From positions 1 through 64,000 of the forward strand of contig NZ_NISX01000007.1 in the NCBI RefSeq assembly GCF_002591895.1: 64,000 bases of DNA, given 5' to 3'. The position numbers were made by a program, and so were the translations under genes. The notes beneath the pieces were generated by a model that saw only the letters and a program-made list of their open reading frames with translations, did not search any database and was not told the origin of the DNA. The stretch is from Lacimicrobium alkaliphilum. GTDB taxonomy: Bacteria; Pseudomonadota; Gammaproteobacteria; Enterobacterales; Alteromonadaceae. This document shows, piece by piece, positions 47,152-57,233 of the stretch. Position 1 is the stretch's first letter; each line of letters starts with the position of its first letter.

Positions 47152-49554
47152 TCACTCCCCTCCAAACAGCTTCTGCCACCAGCTTTTTTCTTTTTTCTCC
47201 GGCTTTTTCCTTTCGGTACTGAGACAATCAGCAGGTGCCGGCAGAGCGTCTGTTACCGCCGGTACACTAATACTGCCAGCACAGCCCGGTTGCACGGGCG
47301 TGCCGCTTTGAAGATCAAAATGCGCGATGCCGAGCCCCTGCGGGAAAGGCCGGGACAACGACTTAGGATGACTTTGCTGCAGGTAATCCATGTACAACGG
47401 CAGCGCGCCACTGGCGCCTGCCAGACCGGTACTCTTATTGTCATCCGTTCCCAGCCAGATGGTTGCCAGATGGTTGCGGTCAAAACCGCTATACCAGGAA
47501 TCACGGTAATCATTAGTGGTACCGGTTTTTCCGGCCAGGTGCAATTGCGGAAAGCGTTGTTTGAGTGCCTTCGCGGTACCCTCCCGGGTGACCCGGTTAA
47601 GGGCATAATTGAGCAAATACACCGCCTTACGATCGGCCCGTTGCCTGGCAACTTGCTGATGCTGCCATAGCACTCTTCCATCATTATCCACCACTGCGCT
47701 GATGCTGTGCACCGGAATATAGCCACCTTCATTGGCAATAGTCTGATACAGCTGATTTACCTGCAATGGCGAGAGTGACAACGCTCCCAATGTCATCGCC
47801 GGATAACGGGGAACATGCTGATGTACCCCCAGTCGTTTAATGGTGCCGGCGATGGCATCCAACCCAAGTTCCATGCCTAGTGTCACAGTAGGCACATTCA
47901 ACGACTCACTCAGGCCCTGCAGTAATGGCACCTGTTGCCGAAATGTCTTATCCGCATTTTGTGGTGCCCATAACTTACCTTCACTGCTTTTCAGCTGAAT
48001 CGGTTTATCGGCAATCGGTGTACCCAGGTTGTAATAAAAAGGCTGCTCCAGTGCGGTCAGATAAACCGCCGGCTTTATAAGCGAGCCTATTGGCCGCCTT
48101 GCATCCATTGCCCGGTTAAAGCCCTGATAATGGGTATTTTTATCCCCCACCATGGCACGAATTCCACCGCTGGCGATATCTGTGACGACCATGGCGCCCT
48201 GTAGTTCCGGTAGTTCACGCTGTTTACTGATGCGCTCTATGCCCTCACTTATTACCGACTCAGCCTTGCGCTGGGCTAATGGATCTAAGGTCGTAAAAAT
48301 CTTAATGCCTGCCTGTTGCAGAGAAACATCGGGCAATACGCGCTGTAATTCTTCGCGCACTTTATCCATAAAAGCCGGATGGGTACTGCGGTTATGCCGA
48401 CTATACCGACGCAGCGTTAACGGAGTCTGTAACCAGGCCTGATACTGTTGTGGCGCAATTGCCTGCGCCTCGAATAATAATCTTAATACCAGATTCCGTC
48501 TTTCCAGCGCCCGTTCTTCATTGCGTCTCGGATTGTAGTAAGAAGGGCCCTTGATCATCCCCACCAATAATGCCATTTCGGGCACCGTCAGCTCGTTCAA
48601 AGGGCGGTCGAAGTAAAAATAGCTGGCTAATCCAAAGCCATGAACACCATTTATGCCATTCTGGCCAAGAAAAACTTCATTCAGATACGCCTCCAGAATT
48701 TCGTCCTTGCTGTAGCGAAGTTCAATTACCAGCGACATCAGCGCTTCATTTGCTTTTCTGATCAGGGTCTTCTCGTTACTTAAAAACAGGTTTTTAATCA
48801 ACTGTTGGGTCAGCGTACTGCCCCCTTGTACGGCACGCCCTGCGCTGATGTTGGCGACCAGGGCTCTGAGTATCGCTAAAGGTGCAACACCGTGATGTTG
48901 ATAAAAGTCCCGGTCTTCTACCTGCAACAGCATGGTGATCAGTTCCTGAGGCACATCTTCCAGTTGCACCAGCATGCGGTCCTCACCGCTGCTGTTGGTA
49001 AAACGGGTAACCAGGTAGGGTTCGAGACGCACCTGTTCAGTGGCGCGGCCGTTAAAACGAATATCACTGAGTTCGCCTCTGGTAAAAGTCAGCCTGACAG
49101 GAGCCCCCGTCTGTGGCCCTTCGGCAAACAACGCATCCCTTCGATAAAAGAATAACTGGTTACCCTTTACGGCATACTGTCCACTGCTTTGTACCTGTGC
49201 AACCGGACGGTATGACAACCATTTAAGTTCTTCTACTACCTCAGATATGGTTAGTTGTTGTCCCCGGTTCAGGGTATAAGGGCGGGCATATATCTGTGCA
49301 GGCACCTGCCATTTGTTGCCCCCAAAGCGAGCCTTAATGCTGGCATCCAGATACAATCCATAGGCGCTCAGACACAACAAGCCGACCAGCATAAACTTCC
49401 AGCTATTACGCCAGCTCCAGGACCAGATTCTGGCTGCCAGGGAAGGTCGGGCTTTGCTATTACTGGCACGGCTTTTACCTGCATTGCTCTTAGTAGCATT
49501 AGCGCGACGGGTTGGAGCCTTGCGGGACGTGTTTGAAGTATTTTTCTTTACCAT
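47152..49554 (-). CDS. mrcB: Penicillin-binding protein 1B (bifunctional)
   Basis: 800 residues. A basic cytosolic N terminus, one membrane helix (about 52-72), a UB2H region, a GT51 glycosyltransferase domain (EDRDFYQHHGVAP and GGSTLTQQLIKNLFLS) and a transpeptidase domain with SLIKP (S-x-x-K), SESLN (S-x-N) and GKTGTTNDYRDSWYSG (KTG). It polymerises and crosslinks peptidoglycan. Its start overlaps the hrpB stop (TAATG), so the two genes are coupled, as in E. coli where they are neighbours. Confidence 0.97.
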   Translation of the reverse strand: MVKKNTSNTSRKAPTRRANATKSNAGKSRASNSKARPSLAARIWSWSWRNSWKFMLVGLLCLSAYGLYLDASIKARFGGNKWQVPAQIYARPYTLNRGQQLTISEVVEELKWLSYRPVAQVQSSGQYAVKGNQLFFYRRDALFAEGPQTGAPVRLTFTRGELSDIRFNGRATEQVRLEPYLVTRFTNSSGEDRMLVQLEDVPQELITMLLQVEDRDFYQHHGVAPLAILRALVANISAGRAVQGGSTLTQQLIKNLFLSNEKTLIRKANEALMSLVIELRYSKDEILEAYLNEVFLGQNGINGVHGFGLASYFYFDRPLNELTVPEMALLVGMIKGPSYYNPRRNEERALERRNLVLRLLFEAQAIAPQQYQAWLQTPLTLRRYSRHNRSTHPAFMDKVREELQRVLPDVSLQQAGIKIFTTLDPLAQRKAESVISEGIERISKQRELPELQGAMVVTDIASGGIRAMVGDKNTHYQGFNRAMDARRPIGSLIKPAVYLTALEQPFYYNLGTPIADKPIQLKSSEGKLWAPQNADKTFRQQVPLLQGLSESLNVPTVTLGMELGLDAIAGTIKRLGVHQHVPRYPAMTLGALSLSPLQVNQLYQTIANEGGYIPVHSISAVVDNDGRVLWQHQQVARQRADRKAVYLLNYALNRVTREGTAKALKQRFPQLHLAGKTGTTNDYRDSWYSGFDRNHLATIWLGTDDNKSTGLAGASGALPLYMDYLQQSHPKSLSRPFPQGLGIAHFDLQSGTPVQPGCAGSISVPAVTDALPAPADCLSTERKKPEKKEKSWWQKLFGGE

Positions 49555-52022
49555 TACATCTTCTTCTTGGTTTTGGTTGTAGCCTGGGCACTGGCCGGAT
49601 CATCCGGCCAGAAATGCTTAGGGTAACGGCCTTTCATCTCTTTTTGGATCTCTTTATAGCTGCCGGCCCAGAAGCCTTGCAGATCGGCGGTTTTTTGCAA
49701 TGGTCGCTGCGCCGGTGACAGTAACTCCAGCTGTATTGTTATCTGTCCGCGGCCCAGCGTAGGGGTCTGTGTCCAGCCATAGAGTTCCTGCATTCTCACC
49801 GCCAGCACCACCGAGCCATCGCGGCGGTAATCCAGTTTGCAACGACTGCCACTGGGCACCTGAATCTGAGCGGGAAACAGCTCATTCAGAGTCTGTTGCT
49901 GTGCCCAGTCGAGCCGGTTTTTCAGCAAAGCCACAAAATCCAGCTGTTGCAGTGCCCTGAAACTCGTGCAGTTATCCAGATAAGGCAGCAGCCAGTTTTC
50001 CATATCCTCCAGCAAGGCAGACTCACTCCAGCACCCAAGGCCTCTCAAGCAAGTGGCCGCCAGCCTGGCCCGATTAATAAACTGCCAGGCATTATCGCTC
50101 ATCGGCAGCCAGTTCAGCCGCTGCTGGCGAATCAGCTCCAGCCAGCGCTGCTGCAAAGCCTCTCCCGGTTCTACCGGCACCGGCTCACTGGATAATACCA
50201 GCTTACCCAACCGCCGCTGCGCCCTTGCCTGCATCGCTTTTTGTGCAGGCTGCCACTGACAGACCGTTTCTGTGACCATTTGTTCGCTGAACTGTGACAT
50301 TAACTCTTCTTCCCTGAGGGGGGCAGCAAGGGAAATTCGCGCATCCCCTCCGGTGCCTGTTTGCAGCAGATTGGCAATCACAAGATACTCATTGCGGGCC
50401 AGGCGGTCGTGTTCAGACAACATAGCCCCGGTTCCCCGGGCCATAAGGTAACGGCCCTGGCCTCGTGATTTGGCTACACGATCAGGAAAAGCCAGAGCCA
50501 GCAACCCGCCGGCAGGCTGCGGATCCACCCCGGAAAAATCAGCTCTGCGCTCATTGCTGAGTCGTTTAAACCACGTTGCAGCCAGGCGATAAACAGGATC
50601 GTTGGGGTATTGGCATAAATAACTCAGACGCTCTTCTACCGATGCCGTAGAAGATGTGCGAAGTGGGTCTTTACTTTCAGTAAGTGCGGCAAGAACACAA
50701 GCCAGCTTGAGTTCCTCTTTACCAAAGTCTTTAGCCCTTATCAACATATGAGCCAGCCTGGGATGGCAACCAAGAGTGCACAACTTACGGCCATGAGGGG
50801 TGATGCGGCCCTGGCTGTCCAATGCCTGCAGGGACTGAAGCAACGAGCTACCCTGCTCAATTTGCGCGTCGATGGGCTGATCCAATAACGCCAGATTGGT
50901 GATTTCTGTGCCCCATGCCGCGGCCTCCAATATCATCGGTGACATATCGCTGAGCAATATCTGGGGGGTACTTTGCTCCGCCAGCCTTGATTGCTCCGCC
51001 TGCGGCCACAAACGGTAACAGATACCCGGCCCCAGCCTGCCGGCACGCCCGGCTCGTTGTGTAGCGGAAGCCTGAGAAATACGCTGAGTACGCAGATGGC
51101 TGATACCCTGATTCAGATCAAAACGAGCCACCTTCTCCAGCCCGCTGTCGATGACCATATTGATCCCTTCAATGGTCAGGCTGGTTTCGGCAATATTGGT
51201 GGCCAGTACCAGTTTCCTCTGATCCTGTTGCAGTGGCGCCACCGCAGCCATTTGCGCCTCTTTGCCCAGCTCGCCAAATAGACAATAGAGACGGCAGTTT
51301 GAAGGTAATCTGTCCGCCAGCACCTGTGCCAGGCGGCGGATCTCGCCGGCGCCGGGCAAAAAGGCCAGTGCGCTGCCGTCGTTATCCTCCAGCGCCTGTA
51401 TTATCACACCCGCCATATGCTGCAATACGTCGCTCCGGGCAGGGGCTGGCTTATAGTGGATTTGCAACGGGTGGCTTCGCCCCATGCTCTGAATATTCTG
51501 CGCCTTGGGTAGCAGCGTCTGCAACGCCTGTTGCTCCAGCGTGGCTGACATTACCAGAAGCCTTACATCCTCACGCAACGCCTGCTGCACTTCCAGACAC
51601 AGTGCCAGTGAAAAATCAGCATGCAGACTGCGTTCATGGAATTCATCGAAAATCACCAGCCCGACACCTTTGAGTTCGGGATCCTGTTGCAGCACCCGGG
51701 TCAACAAGCCCTCTGTAAGGATCTCCAGTCTGGTTGCCTGGCTTACTTTTGTCTCGCCACGAATGCGATAACCTATTGTCTGGCCTACAGGTTCACCCAA
51801 CTGCTGCGCCAGGTAGCCGGCGATGGCCCTGACTGCCACTCTGCGAGGTTGCAGCATCAGAATTTTCTTGCCGGACAACCAGGGTAGTTTTAATAACTGC
51901 AACGGCAACCAGGTAGATTTACCGGCTCCCGGCGGGGCAGACAGAATAACGTTTTTCTGCTCCAGCGCCCCAGTCAGCTCGGTGTAAACATCCATAACAG
52001 GTAAGGAGAAAGGCGCACTCAT
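49554..52022 (-). CDS. hrpB: ATP-dependent helicase HrpB
   Basis: 822 residues. DEAH/RHA-family helicase: Walker A GAGKSTWLPL (near residue 33), Walker B with the HrpB-type DEFHERS, motif III SATLEQQALQ, and motif VI RAGRLGPG. A C-terminal HrpB-specific domain follows (about 470-822). RNA-related helicase of poorly known role. It is coupled to mrcB by a one-base stop/start overlap. Confidence 0.96.
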   Translation of the reverse strand: MSAPFSLPVMDVYTELTGALEQKNVILSAPPGAGKSTWLPLQLLKLPWLSGKKILMLQPRRVAVRAIAGYLAQQLGEPVGQTIGYRIRGETKVSQATRLEILTEGLLTRVLQQDPELKGVGLVIFDEFHERSLHADFSLALCLEVQQALREDVRLLVMSATLEQQALQTLLPKAQNIQSMGRSHPLQIHYKPAPARSDVLQHMAGVIIQALEDNDGSALAFLPGAGEIRRLAQVLADRLPSNCRLYCLFGELGKEAQMAAVAPLQQDQRKLVLATNIAETSLTIEGINMVIDSGLEKVARFDLNQGISHLRTQRISQASATQRAGRAGRLGPGICYRLWPQAEQSRLAEQSTPQILLSDMSPMILEAAAWGTEITNLALLDQPIDAQIEQGSSLLQSLQALDSQGRITPHGRKLCTLGCHPRLAHMLIRAKDFGKEELKLACVLAALTESKDPLRTSSTASVEERLSYLCQYPNDPVYRLAATWFKRLSNERRADFSGVDPQPAGGLLALAFPDRVAKSRGQGRYLMARGTGAMLSEHDRLARNEYLVIANLLQTGTGGDARISLAAPLREEELMSQFSEQMVTETVCQWQPAQKAMQARAQRRLGKLVLSSEPVPVEPGEALQQRWLELIRQQRLNWLPMSDNAWQFINRARLAATCLRGLGCWSESALLEDMENWLLPYLDNCTSFRALQQLDFVALLKNRLDWAQQQTLNELFPAQIQVPSGSRCKLDYRRDGSVVLAVRMQELYGWTQTPTLGRGQITIQLELLSPAQRPLQKTADLQGFWAGSYKEIQKEMKGRYPKHFWPDDPASAQATTKTKKKM

Positions 52023-52104
52023 TAATACAACAGTAACTCAGGCAAAAAAACAGAGGGGGAGTTTACCAAATCCTCTGAGGTTAAGGGCAATTAGTCACGC
52101 AATT

Positions 52105-53358
52105 TCAGATTCTCAAAGGTTGGATCCTGCCATAGGTCAACACCCTCCAACACCATTCCGTCGGTCCCATCCGGAACCGTTGTAACCATACATGGCTCAG
52201 CCATAACTGCAGGGCGTAAAATGCCAATGCCATCAGGGTCGTTGCTGCTCGGCCAAACTCACCGTACAGGCCGGCACCATAACCATAAAACAGCATCGTA
52301 AAAACAACAGACTGGAGTAAATAGTTGGTCAGCGCCATCCGCCCTGCCGGTGCAAGATAGGTTACCCATTTAGCTCCGCGCAAATACAGCAATGAGAAGG
52401 TACCTATATAGGCCAGACACAGCGCCAGATTAGCGATCTGACTGACGGACATCATCGTCGCATATTCCACGGTAGGATAAAGGGGCTCCAGAGTCTGTCC
52501 CTTTACCCCCCAAACCAGTGTAGCGGGCAAGCCGAGTCCATAGCCCCAGAGCACCAGACGTTTAAATAAAACCCGGTTAGCTGACAGACTGGCAAACACC
52601 CCGGCACGACCGAAAGCAGCACCGATAAGAAAAGCGCCAAATACCACCGGCCCGAAGAATAACAATCCACCATCGAGGTACATGGCATACCATTCATGGA
52701 GCCGCCATTGCACTGCCTGCCAGTAACTACCAGAAGCGTAAATGCTGTCGGCCCGGGCAATATCCCCGAGCAAAGTGACTCTGTCCTGTTCAAACTCTGA
52801 CTGCATTTCGGCTGCTGTCCCGGGAATACTCATAGCCCCCTGTAACGCCAGCGCTCCAAGCCACAGCATCAGTAAGGGGATCACCAAATTAAATGCCAGC
52901 CCCCACTTGCATAATTTTTTCACTGTGCTGTTAATAAAAAACAGCAAAAACACCCCCAAAAAGCCATACAAATGCAGAATATCGCCGCCCCAGATTAGTA
53001 ACAGGTGCGCGACACCTATCAGCATCAGGATGACCAGCCTGCGTATAAATAACATCCGCACACCACTGGTTTTACTTATGGCCCGGTCCATAAACACAAC
53101 AAAGCCAAGACCAAACAGAAAAGAGAACAGGGTGTAGAATTTGCCCTGTACAAAAGTGAAAGAAAACCAGGCTACGGCATAATCAGCGCCCTGCTGCCTT
53201 ACATCAAAACCCAGCATAATTGCCTGCAGCGGCCGCTGGAAGTATTCAATATTCATCAGCAGGATACCCAACAGCGCAAAACCACGAAGGGCATCCAGCA
53301 GCACTATCCGCTCTGCTGAGGGCGCCGCCACAATGTCAGTGTTTGTTGTATTGTTCAT
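52105..53358 (-). CDS. DUF418 inner-membrane protein (YeiB-like)
   Basis: 417 residues with about ten membrane helices. The N-terminal RIVLLDALRGFALLGILLMNI is the DUF1624/heparan-acyltransferase-like start common in YeiB proteins, and the C-terminal half (AYIGTFSLLYLRGA, then PAGRMALTNYLLQS) is DUF418. Members probably transport or modify small molecules; no substrate is known. AAGGAATGATCTG precedes the ATG. Its stop is 83 bases past hrpB's start on the same strand. Confidence 0.87.
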   Translation of the reverse strand: MNNTTNTDIVAAPSAERIVLLDALRGFALLGILLMNIEYFQRPLQAIMLGFDVRQQGADYAVAWFSFTFVQGKFYTLFSFLFGLGFVVFMDRAISKTSGVRMLFIRRLVILMLIGVAHLLLIWGGDILHLYGFLGVFLLFFINSTVKKLCKWGLAFNLVIPLLMLWLGALALQGAMSIPGTAAEMQSEFEQDRVTLLGDIARADSIYASGSYWQAVQWRLHEWYAMYLDGGLLFFGPVVFGAFLIGAAFGRAGVFASLSANRVLFKRLVLWGYGLGLPATLVWGVKGQTLEPLYPTVEYATMMSVSQIANLALCLAYIGTFSLLYLRGAKWVTYLAPAGRMALTNYLLQSVVFTMLFYGYGAGLYGEFGRAATTLMALAFYALQLWLSHVWLQRFRMGPTEWCWRVLTYGRIQPLRI

Positions 53359-53413
53359 CAGATCATTCCTTTTGAGTTATGCGGATTCAATTCCGTAACC
53401 TTTGTCGCCGGAT

Positions 53414-56158
53414 TCAGTGCGCCCCCGAATAACCGGCGCTTTGTTGCTGATTAAGTTTTGCCAGCCGCTGTGCATAGTGTTGTGCCTGCTGTGAATCGCC
53501 TTCCTTGTGCAACAGCTCCACCAGCGTTTTCAGCACCCAGGGCAGGTCATCATGGAAGATATCAGGATTACTGTCAGCCAGTGTGACCGCCCGGCGCAGA
53601 TAACTGACGCCGTCTGCCACTTCCCCCTTATCCAGATATGCCCTGGCCATGGCCACCAATGTTGCATACTGCGCCGGGTGCGAAGCATCCAGACTCTGCC
53701 AGCCGGCAAGTGCCTTCTCATACAGTGCAAAGGCTTTATCTGTGGCCTGTTGCTGCTGATGGATCCGCGCCATGACCAACGCCATCGGCAAGGTTTTCGG
53801 ATGGGCAATACCCCAAAGCTCGAGTGCCCCGTTAAGCGCGACCTCACTCATCTGGGCTGCCTGGTCAGTACGCCCGGTCTGCAGCAGCAAATCAGCCAGT
53901 GTGCTTTGTATCTGCAACACCACCCCATGCTGCTCTCCCACCAGTGCAGGTAAGCCTTGCAGGCCATTTCTGAGCAGGGCTTCGGCCTCTTCGAAGTTCT
54001 TTTGTCTTAACAGAACCCGTGCCAGCCGGTATTTAGACTCATAGGTATCCTGATGCGCTTCACCCAGAACCTGCGTGGTGCGACGCAAATATTCCCGGGC
54101 CATGTCTTCGGCTTCACTGTAGCGGCCGGTTTCTTCAAGCAAGGTGGCCAGACTGCCCAGGTTGTACAGGGCAAGAGCATGATTTTCGTGAAATACCTCT
54201 GTACTGCGCTGTAAACCGAGACGGAAATATTCTTCGGCATCCTGATAACGCCACAGAGAGATATAGTCGGCACCCAGGCTGGTGATCGCCAGCAGCGTAA
54301 TAAAGCTGTCTTCACCCAGTGCTCTGTGGCTGGTGGCAAGAATTTCAGTATGCAGTTCGATAGCCTCCTGCGCCCGACCAATATCGTTATAAAACCCGCC
54401 CAGGTTAGTCATCATCCCCAGTGTCTGCTCACTTTCAGGGCCATTGATCCGTTTAGAGATTTCTACAGACTCTTCCAGCAACGGCAGCCTTTCATCATGA
54501 CGATCTGCCCTGCTGTAGGTGTTACTCAGAGATAACAATACTCTGAACAGATCTCTGGGGTCATTGTCAGGATGTTGGCGTAATATCGACAGACTCTTTT
54601 CCAGATGAGCAATGGCTGTCTTTAACTGGCCAATACGATAATAGATATCACCAATTTCGCGTCGTATTCTGGCTTCAATCAAGGGTTGCTCACTGAGCTC
54701 ATGGTCTGCTTGCTGATCTAACTGTGCGCTGGCTTTATCCAGTACTTCTCGCAGGCTGACTTCGCGGCCCTGTGCTTCATTGGGGCGCAAATCCGTAAAC
54801 ATACCGAGTAAAAAACGGCTCATGGCCTGCGCTTTACCCTGTTCTACCTCTGCTACATCACGCTGTTGCTCGGCCAGGTCCCGCTCCACTTCCAGCTGTC
54901 GGGACTGTAGCCAGATCGCCGTGCTGAACACTGTGACCAGGATCAGAACACTTGCCGCCAGTGCGCTGCTCAGGCGATTACGCCGCAGAAATTTACCGCA
55001 ACGATAGGCAAAAGAAGTCGCCCGAGCCTGCACTGGCCGATGCTCAAGAAAGTTGGTGACATCCTCTGCCAGTGCAGAAGCAGATTGATAGCGCCGCTGT
55101 GGCTCCTTACTAAGCGCCTTCATCACGATATTATCGAGATCACCACGCAGCTGTCGCTGCAGGCCCTGGGCCGTTGCCGCGGGAATCTCCTGCGCACTGT
55201 GCTTAGTCTGCGTTGTCAGAGCCACACTGGGAGGTATCACGGTATCATTGAGAATGGCCTGTTCAAGCTGATATCGGTTACTCAGCGCTTCACCATAAAC
55301 AGGCTGCCCGGTAAGCAATTCGTATAGCAACAACCCCAGTGCATGAACATCGGTGGCTACGGTAATCGCCTCGCCCCGAATCTGTTCAGGGGCAGAGTAT
55401 CGAGGGGTCAGGGCGCGTTCCTCAGTACTGGTCTGTACTGCCCACTCATCATTACCGGATTCAGCAAGTAGTTTGGCAATACCAAAGTCCAATAGTTTGG
55501 GTTCTCCGTCAGCGGTGACCAGCAAATTGGAGGGCTTAAAATCACGATGTACGATCAGTTTCTGGTGCGCATACTGAATCGCTGCGCAAACCTTCACAAA
55601 TAACCTTAAACGCTGAACAATCGAAAGCTGCTTATCCGTGCAGTACTGATTGATTTCAACACCATCAACATATTCCATTACCAGATAAGGAATACCCTCA
55701 TCAGTAGCGCCCCCATCAAGCAGATGAGCAATATTAGGGTGCTCCAGTTCTGCCAGAATCTGACGTTCTGTTTTAAAACGTTGCAATAGCATTTCGCTGG
55801 CAATAGCACTGGCTCGAATCAGTTTGATGGCCACCTGCTTCTCGTACTGGTCATCTGCCCGCTCTGCCAGATACACTGCGCCCATGCCGCCGCTAGCCAG
55901 TAATCTGATAATACGATAGGGGCCGAGCCGCTTCCCACATAAGGCGTCTGCGGTCTCAAAAAAGTGCTCAGCGGCGCCTTCAATGGGCCTGACCAGATCA
56001 ACAGTGTGATCGGCATGTTCCAGCAAAGACAACACAGCCTGCTTCAATTCGGGCGCATCGGCACAGGCCTGCTGCAGAAAAGACTCTATTTCATTTTGTT
56101 TCAGCTCAAGCGCCTGATGGAATAGTTCCTCCGCTCGTTGCCAGTCATTTTTATCCAT
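53414..56158 (-). CDS. Membrane-spanning Ser/Thr protein kinase with TPR sensor region
   Basis: 914 residues from the ATG at 56158 (MDKNDWQRAEELF), which has GGAGTGAGG just before; a longer frame adds 48 residues without support. A short helical N terminus (about 1-70) is followed by a Hanks-type kinase (about 77-360): LLASGGMGAVYL, the lysine in VAIKLI, VHRDFKPSN, LLDFGIAK and TPRYSAPEQI. One membrane helix (about 395-417) leads to about 490 residues of tetratricopeptide repeats, presumably outside the cytoplasm. In many proteobacteria this type is paired with an ECF sigma gene; none is seen here. The target is unknown. Confidence 0.92.
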   Translation of the reverse strand: MDKNDWQRAEELFHQALELKQNEIESFLQQACADAPELKQAVLSLLEHADHTVDLVRPIEGAAEHFFETADALCGKRLGPYRIIRLLASGGMGAVYLAERADDQYEKQVAIKLIRASAIASEMLLQRFKTERQILAELEHPNIAHLLDGGATDEGIPYLVMEYVDGVEINQYCTDKQLSIVQRLRLFVKVCAAIQYAHQKLIVHRDFKPSNLLVTADGEPKLLDFGIAKLLAESGNDEWAVQTSTEERALTPRYSAPEQIRGEAITVATDVHALGLLLYELLTGQPVYGEALSNRYQLEQAILNDTVIPPSVALTTQTKHSAQEIPAATAQGLQRQLRGDLDNIVMKALSKEPQRRYQSASALAEDVTNFLEHRPVQARATSFAYRCGKFLRRNRLSSALAASVLILVTVFSTAIWLQSRQLEVERDLAEQQRDVAEVEQGKAQAMSRFLLGMFTDLRPNEAQGREVSLREVLDKASAQLDQQADHELSEQPLIEARIRREIGDIYYRIGQLKTAIAHLEKSLSILRQHPDNDPRDLFRVLLSLSNTYSRADRHDERLPLLEESVEISKRINGPESEQTLGMMTNLGGFYNDIGRAQEAIELHTEILATSHRALGEDSFITLLAITSLGADYISLWRYQDAEEYFRLGLQRSTEVFHENHALALYNLGSLATLLEETGRYSEAEDMAREYLRRTTQVLGEAHQDTYESKYRLARVLLRQKNFEEAEALLRNGLQGLPALVGEQHGVVLQIQSTLADLLLQTGRTDQAAQMSEVALNGALELWGIAHPKTLPMALVMARIHQQQQATDKAFALYEKALAGWQSLDASHPAQYATLVAMARAYLDKGEVADGVSYLRRAVTLADSNPDIFHDDLPWVLKTLVELLHKEGDSQQAQHYAQRLAKLNQQQSAGYSGAH

Positions 56159-56515
56159 AACCTCACTCCATTTTTTTGCAGCCGACAACAAGGCGTAACG
56201 ACCCAAGCCACGGATTGATGTTTGTACTTCAGCTTGTATTAATATGCAAGGTACCCGCTCTTTATTACGCCAGGTACTCAGAGTGTTATCCACACTGACC
56301 ATCGTAAGTGGCCCCGTTCAATACTCTGCCACTCTAAGGGGCCGTTGTAACTCATAATATCCAACAGACAGCTGCGCACCTGCAAGTAAGAGGTACAGGG
56401 TTTAACGTTAATTACCACTGTGTTTATATCTGCATAGTACTTTGTGACAACTATCCGTTGCCTGCAATAGTATGCACACCTATCATTGGCCCAAATACAA
56501 TGGAGAAGGTCTGGT
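56159..56515. other. Divergent intergenic region, kinase gene and thpR
   Basis: About 360 bases holding the promoters of both genes. A possible hairpin uses GGCCCC and GGGGCC around 56311-56345. I see no gene and no recognisable regulatory consensus beyond that. Confidence 0.45.
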
Positions 56516-57076
56516 ATGCGATTATTCTTTGGCCTTGAGCTGGAACCATCAGTAAAGTTAACCATAGACAAATGGCGTGAAATAAACCTCCCTCCGCTGG
56601 AAGGCACGGTGCCGGTGGCGAACTTTCATATAACCCTGGCATTTCTGGGTGCCGTACCCGTGCAGCAGCACGAAACGCTGCTTGAACTGGCTCAACAGGT
56701 CAGCCATCCGGCATTCTCCATCACTCTTGATCAGATGGGCTACTGGCCCAAACCAAAAACGCTCTGGATTGGGCCTTCCCATATTCCGCCCGCGCTGAGA
56801 GACCTGGCCAGCAGTCTTTCTGCAAAAGCCAGTCGATTAGGGTTGCCCAAAGATAGCAGACCCTATGTTCCCCACATCAGCCTCTATCGTAAACAGGCCA
56901 GTAATCCTCCTGTTTGTCTTATGCAACCGGATATTTCCATCGACTTTGAGCACTTTTGTTTATTCGAATCCCGCTCCGGTCGCTCGGGTGTTCAGTATCA
57001 AGTACTGGAGCGCTGGCCATTAAATACCGGGTTAAGTGTCAGAGAAAAACTGGCTCGAGGAAGGCTCGACCACTAG
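56516..57076 (+). CDS. thpR: RNA 2',3'-cyclic phosphodiesterase (LigT family)
   Basis: 186 residues from the ATG at 56516 with GGAGAAGG upstream. The two catalytic H-x-T/S motifs of the 2H phosphoesterase fold are present: FHITLAFLG (near residue 38) and PHISLYRK (near 118). The family opens 2',3'-cyclic phosphates and was first described as a 2'-5' RNA ligase. In E. coli thpR adjoins hrpB; here a DUF418 gene and the kinase gene lie between. Confidence 0.92.
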   Translation: MRLFFGLELEPSVKLTIDKWREINLPPLEGTVPVANFHITLAFLGAVPVQQHETLLELAQQVSHPAFSITLDQMGYWPKPKTLWIGPSHIPPALRDLASSLSAKASRLGLPKDSRPYVPHISLYRKQASNPPVCLMQPDISIDFEHFCLFESRSGRSGVQYQVLERWPLNTGLSVREKLARGRLDH

Positions 57077-57233
57077 AGGCTACAGTCAGCTTCACAGTCA
57101 CTGGTAGCTGCTACGTCAGCTATTTACAGAATGTTCATATACCGGCCTGACGGCAAAGTCACTGGCGATCCCCTGGCCGGTCATATATTCTGTGTCCGAA
57201 AAACTCTATTCACCAGTATGAGACAGGTACAGC

